From: Nicotiana tabacum
Lineage: Eukaryota > Streptophyta > Magnoliopsida > Solanales > Solanaceae
NCBI RefSeq assembly: GCF_000715075.1
Contig: NC_134095.1
Span: 51,078,806-51,142,805 of the forward strand
DNA: 64,000 nucleotides
Direction of reading: 5' to 3'
Positions 34,647 to 46,282 of this stretch are shown piece by piece. The position numbers and the translations under genes are program-made. The notes beneath the pieces are model-generated. The model did not search any database, was not told the DNA's origin, and was given only the letters and a program-made list of their open reading frames with translations. Each line of letters begins with the position of its first letter. Position 1 is the first letter of the stretch.

Positions 34647-37309
34647 AAATTAGAGGAGGAAGAATGTGAATTGATTGATGGTAAGATAAAACAGAGTAGC
34701 TTATTGTTTCATTTTTGTCAGTACTGCTCGGTCTCTCTCTGGGCTGATGTAGTGTACTAGCATTGACTTGAATCATATTATTATAAATTCGCTTTACGAA
34801 AAGATATTATATTAAATTAGGCTCACACTCACTGAACAGGTGCAATGTTCTTCATATTTCCAGCGTGTCGATTAATTTGATTCAGTTAAAATAACGAAGA
34901 AAAATATGGTCCCTGAAAATGAGCGGAATATGCATCTGCGTGTGCGTAGTTATTTTTATAACTTCATCTTATCATGTTCCATGACAAGTTGAAGTTTGTT
35001 GGTCTGTTTTACATGTCTGTTATTATTCTACAAGTTAATCAGTACATCCCGTCGAGTGGAGTCACATTTTCTTCTTTGTTTGCTCAAGTAGTTCTTGAAT
35101 TTTAATTGAAATGTTAGTGATGACTCTTTGTGAAGTAATTGAGATGTTAGTGTCGATATGCATACGCATGTGTCTATTTACTGTTATAACTTCATCTTAT
35201 CATGTTACATGACAAGTTGAAGTTTCTTACCATCATAATAATGTCCTATGACATTCACTTTGGTCTTTTGAACCAAATATTCTTTTTAAAGTAAAGTATT
35301 TTTTGCTACTTGATGCAGTTTCGATTCTTTATAATGGGGCATAGGATAAATGTTGAGTACTCTAAGCATAATGACTGGATCTCATTTTTGGAGTACAAAT
35401 TGGTTCTGCTATTTTTGACATTTGGTTTCTGCTGATATGTCATAGGATAATTTTGATATTTCCTATTTGGATGAGAGAAAACATAAAACAAAGGTATCGT
35501 CTCATCTCAAAAATAGAAGCAGCTCCAGAAAAGTTTTTAGAAATAAGAATTCAATCTATTAAAGTAGTAGTCAGATATGACTGTTGATGGTGCTGAAGAG
35601 CCTCCTAGAAAGCAAAAACTAATTTCAGAGAACATAGATTCAGAGAACACAGTAGCACAACTTCCTCTCAAAAGTACTAAAGATGGTCTGCCGCCCCAAC
35701 CCAATGAGCCAATTACACGCAAGGTCAAGGCAAGGATGGTGCTATAGTTTTGCCATGGATGGCAATAGTAGCCCATATCCGGTTGAATCTAACGAAAGTA
35801 AGTATGTCGGTAAAAGTTGAAAAAATCTAAAAAATGAGTGGATTGAGAAAGAATTTAATAACCCAGTAAAGGTTCATCCTTTGTGGAACTTCATGGGCCA
35901 CTCTGGCTATGCATAGTTGAATTTAAACAGGATTGAACAGGATTCATGAATGCTATGGCATTTGAATTTTTTTGATTTGGATAAACATGGGAAGATGGAT
36001 CGACATTCAGTAATATATCGGGATTATTAATTGTATGTTTGGATTGCGTATGGTAAAGAAGCAACCCTAGGAGCAACATTGGTAAGTATCTCCGTGATAA
36101 TGGAGATCTAAAACAGTTTTACAAGTAGAAAAAGAAAAGATTAAGTCTACTATGCAACTTGAGGAAGGAGTTAGAGATGGACAACAATATATGTGAAAAG
36201 ATGAAGAGAAAACTTAGTAGAACAGATGTTTTTATGGATATTGTGATGAGTCAAAAGGAAGAGATTATCGAAAACTACAATGCGAAAACACTATAAAAGG
36301 TAAGTAAAATAGTTAGAACCAATTATCTATTCTAGAATGTCGAAAAAATATATACAATAATTTTATTAATATTTGATAAAGAGAAATTATGATACGATAT
36401 CCTTTAAGTGATCTGACTCGATTGACCTATACACATTTTCTTGCAATCTCTTTAGATTCTGAAGTTGCTGGAAGCTGTCTAAGCCTTAGCTTAGTGTATA
36501 GATTGTTGCTGGAAGATAATTTGACATGCTAATGGAAAACATCTTTAGGCCATCCACATTTGAGAGACATTTTCATTGCAGTTGAGGTTCACGAGCAAAG
36601 TTCTAACTTATTGAACTTCAAATTGACTGGAAAATACTATACGGACATAACTAGCTTATTTTTTTGTCAGCATATTCATTTCTCAATCAATATAAATATA
36701 AGTATTCTACAAAAATTTGTGCCAGTACATTGAAGTAGAATGAGTCAGCTTGCGGCTGTTTCTTGTATCCATATAACTGTGGTCTAAACTCTAACTGAAG
36801 GTCGTTGCTTGTATCTATGTAATTCTGGTCTCAACTCTAAAGAAAGCGATGTGGCATATCTCTTAGACCGGAAAAAACATATTTCTTTTCCCTCAAATTT
36901 TGTCATTTGCCTTTGATTTTTGTGTTTTCTTTCTTCCAAGGGGTGACGGTGATTGTGGCAATTAAAGTTGCTCCTGAATAATGGGAAGGTTGCAACAATA
37001 AAATTATTTTGGCAATTAAAGGTTCCCTTTTTTCCTTCTTTTATCTTATATGTACTTTCACATGAGAAAATGGCAGCAAATATAGGAAAAGAATACATAA
37101 GGGAAACAACAACGATATGTAAAGTACTGAAATCAAAGGTGATTACTTGAAACAAGAGAAGCATAAGTCACAAGTGTATAAGTTGCCTTCTTTTTCTGGT
37201 AAGTACTCTCCCCACTTTTGATGTAATTTATATTTATATGAATGAATGTGATCAAAATGAAACAATCATATAATCCATTTATCCGGTTAATCAAAGTTTA
37301 TTTACTTAA
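34647..37309. other. Unassigned AT-rich interval with local duplications
   Basis: No supported gene. There is a direct repeat of about 70 bp (34930-35000 and 35156-35228) and a tandem duplication of about 50 bp (36745-36840). A short frame near 35577-35730 reads EEPPRKQKL and PPQPNEPITRKVKARM, faintly like the C-terminal tail of a retrotransposon polyprotein, but it is too weak to call. Confidence 0.35.
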
Positions 37310-37390
37310 AAGTTGGAAGAACCAAACAAGAGAGATGACATGCACACACAAGTTCCTGAAACAAAAAACCACATTTTTGCTGAATGTGGA
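37310..37390 (+). pseudogene. LINE RT C-terminal (zf-RVT) remnant, left piece
   Basis: The last bases before element D read NHIFAECG in one frame, like the cysteine/histidine-rich end of plant L1-type reverse transcriptases. The text continues at 46288 after removal of D and one TSD copy. The left limit is a guess. Confidence 0.5.
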
Positions 37391-38096
37391 TGTCACGATC
37401 CGGATTTCCCACCCTCGGGAGTCATGATGACGCCTACTAATGTGAGCTAGGCAAGCCAAACCACTAATTACTTTATTAACCAATTATTTCTTTTTAATAA
37501 GTATAAGGCGATAACGTGATAATAACAGAAATTCAAATTTAAGCGGAAGACAATAATAAAATATATGAAAACTCTATCTATTACAAATACTTAAGCCTTA
37601 ACCACCCAAAACCTGGTGTCACAGTGTCACAGACTGTCTAAGATTGCTACATACAAAGTCTGAATAAATAACAGCACTGTTTCTGAATAAAAGGAAAATG
37701 CAACAGGAAATAGGGATAGAGGGAGACGCCAGGGCTTGCGGACGCCTGCAGGCCTACCTTGGATCTCCGCGTGGACTGAAGGTAGCCTCCACACTACGGT
37801 CCAGAAGCTGCTCCGGGATTTGCACATAGTGCAGAATGTAGTATCAACACAACCGACTCCATGTTCTGGTAAGTGTCTAGCCTAACCTCGGCGAAATAGT
37901 GATAAGTCTAGGACCAGACTACCAAATAAACCTGTGCAGTTCAAATATATACAGCAGAAAAGAAATACAGAAATAACCAATCAATATGGGAGGGGGAGCA
38001 TGCTGTGGGGGAGATAACAATTTCAAATAGAAAGACATCAAGTAACGAAAGAAACAACATAACTCGGATATCAATAAGAATCAGAAATAAATAAAT

Positions 38097-38373
38097 GCAC
38101 GACATCATCCTTCGTGCTTTTACTCTCGTCCTCACCAAAATAATTATATAATATAAATGTGCACGGCATCACCCTTCGTGCTTTTACTCTCTTTCCTCAT
38201 CATATAATCAATAAAATCGGCACGGAATGGTACATCGCGCGGCACAGAATCACCCTTCGTGCTTTACACTCTTTTCTCACAATCATACACGGCATCACCC
38301 TTCGTGCTTTACACTCTTTCATCACAAAACAAACAATGCACGGCATCACCCTTCGTGCTTCAACTCTCTTCCT
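38097..38373 (-). repeat. Five tandem units with a GCACG...CGTGC stem in LTR of D
   Basis: Units of about 50-70 bp each hold GCACGGCATCACCCTTCGTGC followed by TTT(A)ACTCTCTTCCTCA. The ends of the core word are inverted repeats. The array is absent from the 5' LTR of D because of a deletion. Confidence 0.8.
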
Positions 38374-38429
38374 CACCCAAATAACAATCACAAACAATAG
38401 GGCAAGAGAGTAAGGAAATTTGCAATAAG

Positions 38430-38545
38430 AATCCCGGCAAGCGAGCAACAAGTCAACAATTAAATCCCGGCAAGGGAACAATATCAATAACATCAACATC
38501 CCGGCAAGGGAGATAACAAATAAATCAATAATAGCCCGGAAAGGG
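38430..38545 (-). repeat. CCCGGCAAGGGA repeats in LTR of D
   Basis: Four units of about 30 bp contain (A)TCCCGGCAAGGGAnAACA, with the last one eroded. They follow directly on the hairpin array. Confidence 0.7.
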
Positions 38546-39457
38546 TGACAACATAATATCTCTTTTCTTTCTCACTTTTACTTCGCAATTCACTTCACAA
38601 CTCGAGCCAATGTTCTAGAGGTTCAATTATTACTTACACTTTCACAATTCGTTATACAACTTGAGTCAACGCTCCTCAATGTTCATAGGTCACAATTTCC
38701 TTCCACAAACTTTATACAACAGATAGATATTACCACTAAGGCATGAAAGATACAACAAAGTCATGATAATCACAATATAAAGACTCACGGGCATGCTAGA
38801 CACCAACGCATAGATACTCGTCACCATGCCTATACATCTTATTCAACAATTATCACATAGCAAATAGGACTCGACTCTTAATCCCTCTAGCTATGGTTAG
38901 ACCAAACACTTATCTCGAACTTCCACGGCCAACTCAAGCCTCAAACACCGCCTTTCCTTTTGAATTTGACTCCAAATCAATTGTATCTAGACATAATCGA
39001 CTTAATAACATCAATATACGCTAAACAATCCAATTTCAATGCTTAATTATAGCTTTCTAATCATTCTTTCCAAAAAGTCAAAAATTGACCCCGGTCCCGC
39101 TTGGTCAAAACACGAGGTTCGGACCAAAACCCGATCACCCATTCACCCACGAGCCCGAATATATAATTTGTTTTGAAATCCGACCCCAAAACGAGGTCAA
39201 ATTCCCAAATAATCAAAAAGCCCTAACTCTACCCAAATCCCTAATTTTCTACCCTTAATCTTATGTTTTAGGCTTAGAAATCTAATGGGTGTTGATAAAA
39301 ATGGAAGAAAACGAGCTTAAAATTACATACCTATGAAGTTATGGTGAAGTTTCTCTTAAGAAATCGCCCAAGAGGTGTGGAGAAGATGAGTTTATGAAAA
39401 ATGGCGGAATTCCCGTATTGTATTCTATTTTTGGAACTTAAAAATAACTGGGCGAAT

Positions 39458-39800
39458 TTGCTCTATGCGATCGCGAAAAAGGAATACGATCGCATAGGGT
39501 AAAGGAGATTGGTCACTGCGATCGCAGACAAGAGAATGTGATCGCATAGGGTAAGGGAGACTGGGCAATGCGATCGCAGACAATGCTATGCGATCGCATA
39601 GAAGAAATTGATTACCTTCCCAGGATGGGGATGACACACTGCGAGCGCGGAGGGATGAGTGCAATCGTATAGAACAAAAATGGACCTCTAAGATTTTACT
39701 CCACGCGATTGCGGAAGGATATATGCGAACGCATAGCACAAAATAGGACCCCTGAAATTTACACTATACGATCGCAAACTTCCTTATGCGATCGCATAGC
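39458..39800 (-). repeat. ATGCGATCGCATAG word array in LTR of D
   Basis: About a dozen GCGATCGC-centred words, many extended to TATGCGATCGCATA. They lie near the probable promoter of the LTR. The same array is at 42415-42750 in the 5' LTR. Confidence 0.72.
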
Positions 39801-40523
39801 ACAAACACCTGGACACCAGCAGGCAGTAGATTCTGCAACTTTCCTAAGTCCAAAAACACTCTGACGCCTATCCTAAACACACCCGAGCCCTCGGGGCTCT
39901 AACCCAAACATGCACACTACCTTAAAAACACCCTACAGACTTATTCGTATAACCAAATCACCAAAATAACATCATGAACATCGAATTAAACTTCAAGATC
40001 AATGAAATTTCTCAAAACTCTTTAAACATTAAATTTTGCATTTAAGATCCGAATCACGTCAAATGGATTCCGATTCTTACCAAACTTTACCGACAACACT
40101 TATAAATCACATAGAACCTATACCGGGCTCCGGAACTATGAAACGGGCCCGATACCACAGGTTTCATATAACATTTCACTTTCAAAAACCTTTATATTTT
40201 TCATAAAATAATTTCTTTCAAAAATTCATTTCTCGGGCTTGGGACCTCGGAATTCGATTCCGGGCATACGCCCAAGTCCCATATTTTCCTACGGACCCTC
40301 CGGGACCGTCCATTTATGATTCCTGGTTCGTTTACCCAAATCATTGACCGAAGTCAAATTAATTCATTTTATAGTTAAAATTTATCATTTTTCATAGATT
40401 TTCACATTTAGGATTTCCGGCTACGCGCCCGGATTGTGCATGCAAATTGAGGTGATGCTAAAAGAGATTTTTAAGGCCTCGGAACGTAGAATTTCATTTT
40501 AAAACAAGTGAAAGGTCATCACA

Positions 40524-40534
40524 TTCTCCACCTC
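40524..40534 (-). other. Polypurine tract of element D
   Basis: The minus strand reads GAGGTGGAGAA directly before TGTGATGACC. Confidence 0.75.
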
Positions 40535-41263
40535 TAAAATAACTGTTCGTCCTCGAATGGACAGAAGAAGGAAGTACCTGAGTCGGGGAAAAAATGGGGA
40601 TAACGGCTTCGCATATCGGACTCGGACTCCCAGGTCGATGCCTCAGGAAAGCTTACCTCTCCACTGAACACGAACAGAAAGAAAACTCTTCGATCTCAAC
40701 TGACGAACCTGCCGATGTAGCACGGAGGATGGATCGTCGTGATACTTCCGAAGCATGAACACATGAAACACTGGATGCACGGCTGATAAGCTCGGCGGCA
40801 ATGCAAGTCTATAAGCCACCTCTCCCACTCGATCCAGAATCTCAAACAGGCCAATGAACCTAGGTCTAAGCTTGCCCTTCTTCCCAAATCTCATCACGCC
40901 CTTCATAGGCGACATTCGAAGCAATACCCGCTCACCAACCATGAATGCTAAATCTCGAACCTTGCGGTCGGCATAACTCTTTTGGCTGGACTGAGCTGTA
41001 CGAAGCCTATCCTGAATGATCTTGACCTTGTTCAAGGCCTCCTGAACCAATCCGTACCCAACAATCGAGCCTCTCCCGGCTCAAACAATCCAATCGGAGA
41101 CCGACATCGCCTACCATACAAGGCCTCATAAGGAGCCATCTGAATACTTGACTGGTAGCTGTTGTTATAGGCAAACTCTGCTAAAGGCAAAAACTGATCC
41201 CACGAGCCTCCAAAGTCAATGACACAAGCTCGGAGCATATCCTCCAAAATCTGAATGGTCCTC
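40535..41263 (-). pseudogene. pol: Integrase C-terminal half and chromodomain-like tail of D
   Basis: The minus strand from 41265 reads [37 protein letters not shown] and ALYGRRCRSPIG. A frameshift near 41040 leads to QKSYADRKVRDLAFMVGERV, KLRPRFIGLFEIL and HPVFHVFML. Some residues between the integrase tail and the basic RQVRQLRSK segment are missing compared with element E. A second frame change near 40645 gives EASTWESESDMRSRYPHFF, the chromodomain-like end. The N-terminal half of integrase and all upstream domains are deleted at 41263. Confidence 0.85.
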
Positions 41264-42885
41264 ATAATAAAATATATGAAAACTATATTTATTACAAATA
41301 CTTAAGCCTTAACCACCCAAAACCTGGTGTCACAGTGTCACAGACTATCTAAGATTGCTACATACAAAGTCTGAAGAAATAACAGTACACTATTTCTGAA
41401 TAAAAGGAAAATGAAACAGGAAATATGGATAGAGGGAGACGCTAGGGCCTGCGGACGCCTGCAGGTCTACCTTGGATCTCCGCGTGGACTGAAGGTAGCC
41501 TCCACACTACGGTCCAAAAGCTACTCCGGGATCTGCACATAGTGCAGAGTGTAGTATCAGCACAACCGACCCCATGTGCTGGTAAGTGTCTAGCCTAACC
41601 TCGGTAAAGTATATACAAGGCCAGGACCAGACTACCAAATAAACTTGTGCAGTTCAAATATATATAGCAGAAAAGAAATACAAGTCAATATGGGAGGGGG
41701 AGCATGTTGCGGGGGAGATAACAATTTCGAATAGAAAGACATGAAGTAACTAAAGAAACAACACAACTCGGATATCACCATGCCTATAAGTCGTACTCAA
41801 CAATTATCACGTAGCAAATAGGACTCGACTCCTAATCCCTCAAGCTAAGATTAGACCAAACACTTACGTCGAACTTTTACGGTCAACTCAAGCCTCAAAC
41901 ACCGCCTTTCCTTTTGAATTTGGCTCCAAATCAATTGTATCTAGACATAATCGACTGAATAACATCAATAAACGCTAAACAATCTAATTCTAATGCTTAA
42001 CTATAGCTTTCTAATCATTCTTCCCAAAAAGTCAAAAATTGATCCCAGGCTCGCTTGGTCAAAATACGAGGTTCGGACCAAAACCCGATCACCCATTTAC
42101 CCACGAGCCCGAATATATAATTTGTTTTGAAATCCCACCCCAAAACGAGGTCAAATTCTCAAATAATCAAAAAGACCTAACTCTACCTAAATCCCTAATT
42201 TTCTACCCTTAATCTCATGTTTTAGGCTTAGAAATCTAGTGGGTGTTGATAAAAATAGAAGAAAACGCGCTTAGAATTACATACCTATGAAGCTATGGTG
42301 AAGTTTCTCTTCAAAAATCGCCCAAGAAGTGTGGAGAAGATGAAGTTTATGAAAAATGGTGGAATTCCCGTAATGTATTCTATTTTTGGAACTTAAAAAT
42401 AACTGGGCGAATTTGGTCTATGGGATCGCGAAGAAAGGAATACGATCGCATAGGGTAAAGGAAATTGGTCACTGCGATCGCGGACAAGAGAATGCGATCA
42501 CATAGGGTAAGGGGGATTGGGCAATGCGATCGCAGACAATGCTATGCGATCGCATAAAAGAAATTAATTACCTTCCCAGGATGGGGCTAACACATTGCTA
42601 TCGCGGAAGGAACAGCGCAATCGCATATAACAAAAATGGAGCTCTCATATTTTACTCTAAACGATCGCGGAAGGATATATGCGATCGCATAGGACAAAAT
42701 AGGACCCCTGAAATTTACACTATGCGATCGCGAAATTTCCTATGCGATTGCATAGCACAAACACCTGGACACCAGCAGACATCAGATTCTGCAACTTTCC
42801 TAAGTCCAAAAATACTCTGACGCCTATCCGAAACTCACCCGAACCCTCGGGGCTCTAACCCAAACATGCACACTACCTCAAAAAC

Positions 42886-45676
42886 CGTCACGATCCCAAC
42901 CCCAGTCGTGATGGCACCCAACACATTGCTAGGCAGGCCCGACCAACAATCAATCTCAAACCTTTTTCTTATAAAAATTCGTTACCAGATAACGGAGTTT
43001 AAATACCAATTAGCATAATATAAGTCTGAAACAGTAAATTTAACGTGCGGAAGTCATTATAATATCATTACATAGCCCATTGATCCGGTGTTACAAGTCA
43101 AGAGCCTCTATTACAAGATTTAAACAGCCTAATACATAGATAGTCTAAGAATGCTGAAAAAAGTAAAAGATAGAGGGAGAAATCGGGTCATCGGACGCCA
43201 TGCAGCTACCTCGATTATTCCGGTAAGTGCTGAACAGCAAGAAAGCCCTCAATATGCCTCTGGAACACCTGGATCTGCACACAAGGTGCAGGGAGTAATG
43301 TGATTACTCCGACCCAGTGAGTAATAATCATAAATAATGGCTGACAGTATGAAAATAGGTATTTAACAAGTATAAATTCGCTCCTCGAGCATATTATCCA
43401 TTAATTAGTACTTATCCTCAACACTCGATGCATATATCCCTCACAATAATCGAAATCAAAATAACCGCTGTAGCGTGTTGCCCGATCCGTACATCGCTGT
43501 GGCGCACAACCCGATCCATATAATTAATCGACTGCGCTCACTGGGGTGTGCAGACTCCGGGAGAGTCTCCTACAACCCAAGCGCTATATTGCTGCGGCGT
43601 GCAGCCCGAACATTTGCTGCGGCGTGCAGCCCGATCCATATAACCATTTGCTGCAGCGTGCAGCCCGATCCATAACATATATAACATCCTCACTGTTGGG
43701 TTCTTAACCCCTCTCAGTCATTATACTCACAGCCTCTCGGGCACAATAATATAAGGTAGGGATCTCAGCCCACATATTTCTCTCATTTAGGATTAGCATT
43801 TATAAAACCAGTTCATATTGTTTTAGACAAATAGAAACATGACTGAGGATATGATTTTTAACAAGTAAAGTGAGGAGAATCAGTTAAAATACCCCTAAGG
43901 GGATTCTACAGGTCGGTACAAGGCCCCAAACATGGCAACTAGCCTTTTGATAATAAATAAGTCTCAGTACAAAACACGATAAAATCATCAATCGGGATGG
44001 ACCAGGTCACAATCCCTAGTAGTAATGAACCCCACGCTCATTATACAGCGTGTGCCTCAACTCAATATAGCACTACGTTGTGCAAATCCGGGGTTTCAAA
44101 CCTTCAAGACATCATTTACAATCATTACTCACCTCAAACTAACCAAAGCTCTAGCTCGCTATGCCCTTGCCTCTCAAATCGGCCTCCTCGCGCGTCGAAT
44201 CTGACCAAAACCAGAGCGAATACGTCACAATATGTTAAGGGAACAAACCCAAGCTAAAACAATCGAAAGAATATCAAAAATCCCGAAATTGGCAAAACCC
44301 AAGCCCCGGGCCCACTTCTCGAAACTCAGAAATTTTCACATCAATGGGTTCTTTATCCTTCCACAAGTCTATACATATCAAAAACTCTCAAATCCGACCT
44401 CAAATGGCCCTTCAAATCCCAATTTAAAATTTCAAAATCCTAAGCCCTAGTTCTTCCCTTTTTAGCTAAATTTCCATGAAATTCTAGGTTAATTTCTCAA
44501 TATAATCACGTTTTTGGTTCGTAGAACTTACCTCCAATCACTTCTCCTTGAATCCCTCTTCAATTCCCTTCAAAGAGCTCTAAAAATACTCAACAATGGT
44601 GGAAAAATGACTTAAGCTCGTGCATGAAATGTTTAAAAACCTTCTGCCCAGCTTGTGGACTTCCTTCTATGCGATTGTGGCCCCAGGCTCGCGATCGCGA
44701 AGGGAAAATTTTCCAAGACCCCAAAATGCTCTATGCGAATGTGATCTTAGACCTACGAACGCGATGCTGCCTTTCTCCAAACTACGCGAACGCGAACCCC
44801 AAGACGCAAACGCGAAGGGCAATGGCCCGACCCTCAAATCCTCCTATGCGAACGCGGAGGGTCTTATGCGAACGCGAATCATCACCATCTAACCCTCTGC
44901 GATCGCGAACGTGATGAACAAATTTCCTGCCTCCTAAATTGCTTCTACGAGATCGCGACACCACCCCTGTTATCGCGAAGGCCTAAATCTCTACAACATA
45001 AGAACTGAAAATTTGCTACTTTGAAACTTAGGAAATGGTTCGATTGACCATCCGAAACTCACCCGAGGCCCGCAGGACCTCAACCAAAAACACCAACGCA
45101 TCCTAAAACATCGTTCAAACTTGTTCCAATCATCAAAACACCTCAAACAACACCAAAACCATCAATTCACATCGAATTCAAGCCTATGTTTTCCAAAAAC
45201 TTCCGAAACTCGTTTTTGATCAAAAACCCAACCAAATCACCTCCGAATGACCTGAAATTTTGCACACACATCCCAAATCACATAACGAAGCTACATCAAC
45301 TCTCAGAATTCCATTCCGGACCTCAGATCAAAATCTCACCTATCAACCGGAAATCGCCAAAATATTAACTTTGCCAATTCAAGCCTAATTCTACACCGGA
45401 CCTCCAAAACCACTTCCGATCACACTCCTAAGTCACACATCATCCCCCGAAGCTAACCGAACCATCGGAAATCACATCCGAGCCCTCTAACACATAAGTC
45501 AACATCCGGTTGACATTTTCAAACTAAGCCTTCCTTAAAGAGACTAAGTGTCTCATTTCCTACCAAAACCACTCCAAACCAACTCAATCACATAAGACAC
45601 GGATAATGAAGTATAAAGAAGCAGAAATGGGGGAAACGGAGCGGTGACTCATGAGACGACTGGCCGGGTCGTCACA
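42886..45676 (-). mobile_element. Element F: gypsy-type solo LTR, 2791 bp, TSD AAAAC
   Basis: On the minus strand it starts TGTGACGACCCGGCC and ends GGGATCGTGACG; the last base differs from the usual A. AAAAC is at 42881-42885 and 45677-45681. It holds GCTGCGGCGTGCAGCCCGAT tandem words (43460-43680), the hairpin block (43533-43585), CTGGGCAGAAGG near 44650 (minus) and CG-rich words (44665-44975). It is related to the LTRs of A, B and E. Confidence 0.9.
43460..43680 (-). repeat. Tandem GCGTGCAGCCCGATCC words in LTR F
   Basis: Five to six units of about 27-40 bp carry GCTGCGGCGTGCAGCCCGATCC followed by ATATA-rich spacers. GCTGC and GCAGC within each unit can pair. Confidence 0.7.
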
Positions 45677-46282
45677 AAAACACCCCACGGACTTATTCGT
45701 GTAATCAAATCAGCAAAATAACATCATGAACATCGAATTAAACTTCAAGATCAATGAAATTTCTCAAAACTCTTTAAACATCAAATTTTGCATTTAAGAT
45801 CCGAATCACGTCAAATGGATTCTGATTCTTACCAAACTTTATCGACAACACATATAAATCATATAGAACCTGTACCGGGCTCCGGAACCATGATACGGGC
45901 CCGATACCACAGGTTTCACACAACATTTCACTTTCAAAAACCTTTATATTTTTCAGAAAATAATTTCTTTCAAAAATTCATTTCTCGGGCTTGGGACCTC
46001 GGAATTCGATACCGGGCATACGCCCAAGTCCCATATTTTCCTACGAATCCTCCGGGACTGTCCAACCACAGGTCCAAGTTCGTTTACCCAAAACATTGAC
46101 CGAAGTCAAATTAATTCATTTTATAGTCAAAATTTATTATTTTTCACATATTTCACATTTAGGCTTTCCGGCTACGCACCCGGACCGCGCACGCAAATCG
46201 AGGTGATGCTAAAAGAGGTTTTTAAGGCCTCGAAACGTAGAATTTTATTTTAAAACAAATGATGACCTTTTGGGTCATCACA

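Larger units (their letters stand above)
37391..40523 (-). repeat. 3' LTR of element D (3133 bp)
   Basis: On the minus strand it runs from TGTGATGACC to CGGATCGTGACA. It is bounded by the TSD on the left and the polypurine tract on the right. It includes the hairpin array 38097-38373, a second array 38430-38545 and CG-rich words at 39458-39800. Confidence 0.88.
37391..46282 (-). mobile_element. Element D: internally deleted chromovirus, TSD GTGGA
   Basis: GTGGA is present at 37386-37390 and at 46283-46287. The 3' LTR is 37391-40523, the remaining internal DNA 40524-41263, and the 5' LTR 41264-46282, which carries solo LTR F. A single large deletion removed the last 162 bp of the 5' LTR, the PBS, gag, protease, RT and RNase H. 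What remains of pol is integrase and the chromodomain-like tail on the minus strand. Confidence 0.9.
41264..46282 (-). repeat. 5' LTR of element D, twice deleted and carrying F
   Basis: Without solo LTR F it is 2223 bp. It lacks the 162 bp that correspond to 37391-37552 and a 750-bp block that corresponds to 38071-38820. The second deletion joins at a TCA present at both ends. It ends at 46282 (minus strand TGTGATGACCC) beside the TSD. Confidence 0.85.

Noticed and set aside
35577..35730. Short peptide-like stretch (PPQPNEPITRKVKARM)
   Set aside because: It vaguely resembles polyprotein tails of gypsy elements, but it is too short and isolated to call.
36784..37164. 126-codon minus-strand frame
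   Set aside because: There is no recognisable motif, the composition is that of AT-rich intergenic DNA, and no splice or promoter context is visible.
38097..38373. Regularly spaced repeats that could be taken for a CRISPR array
   Set aside because: The genome is plant nuclear, the spacers are related to each other, there are no cas genes, and the array lies inside an LTR.
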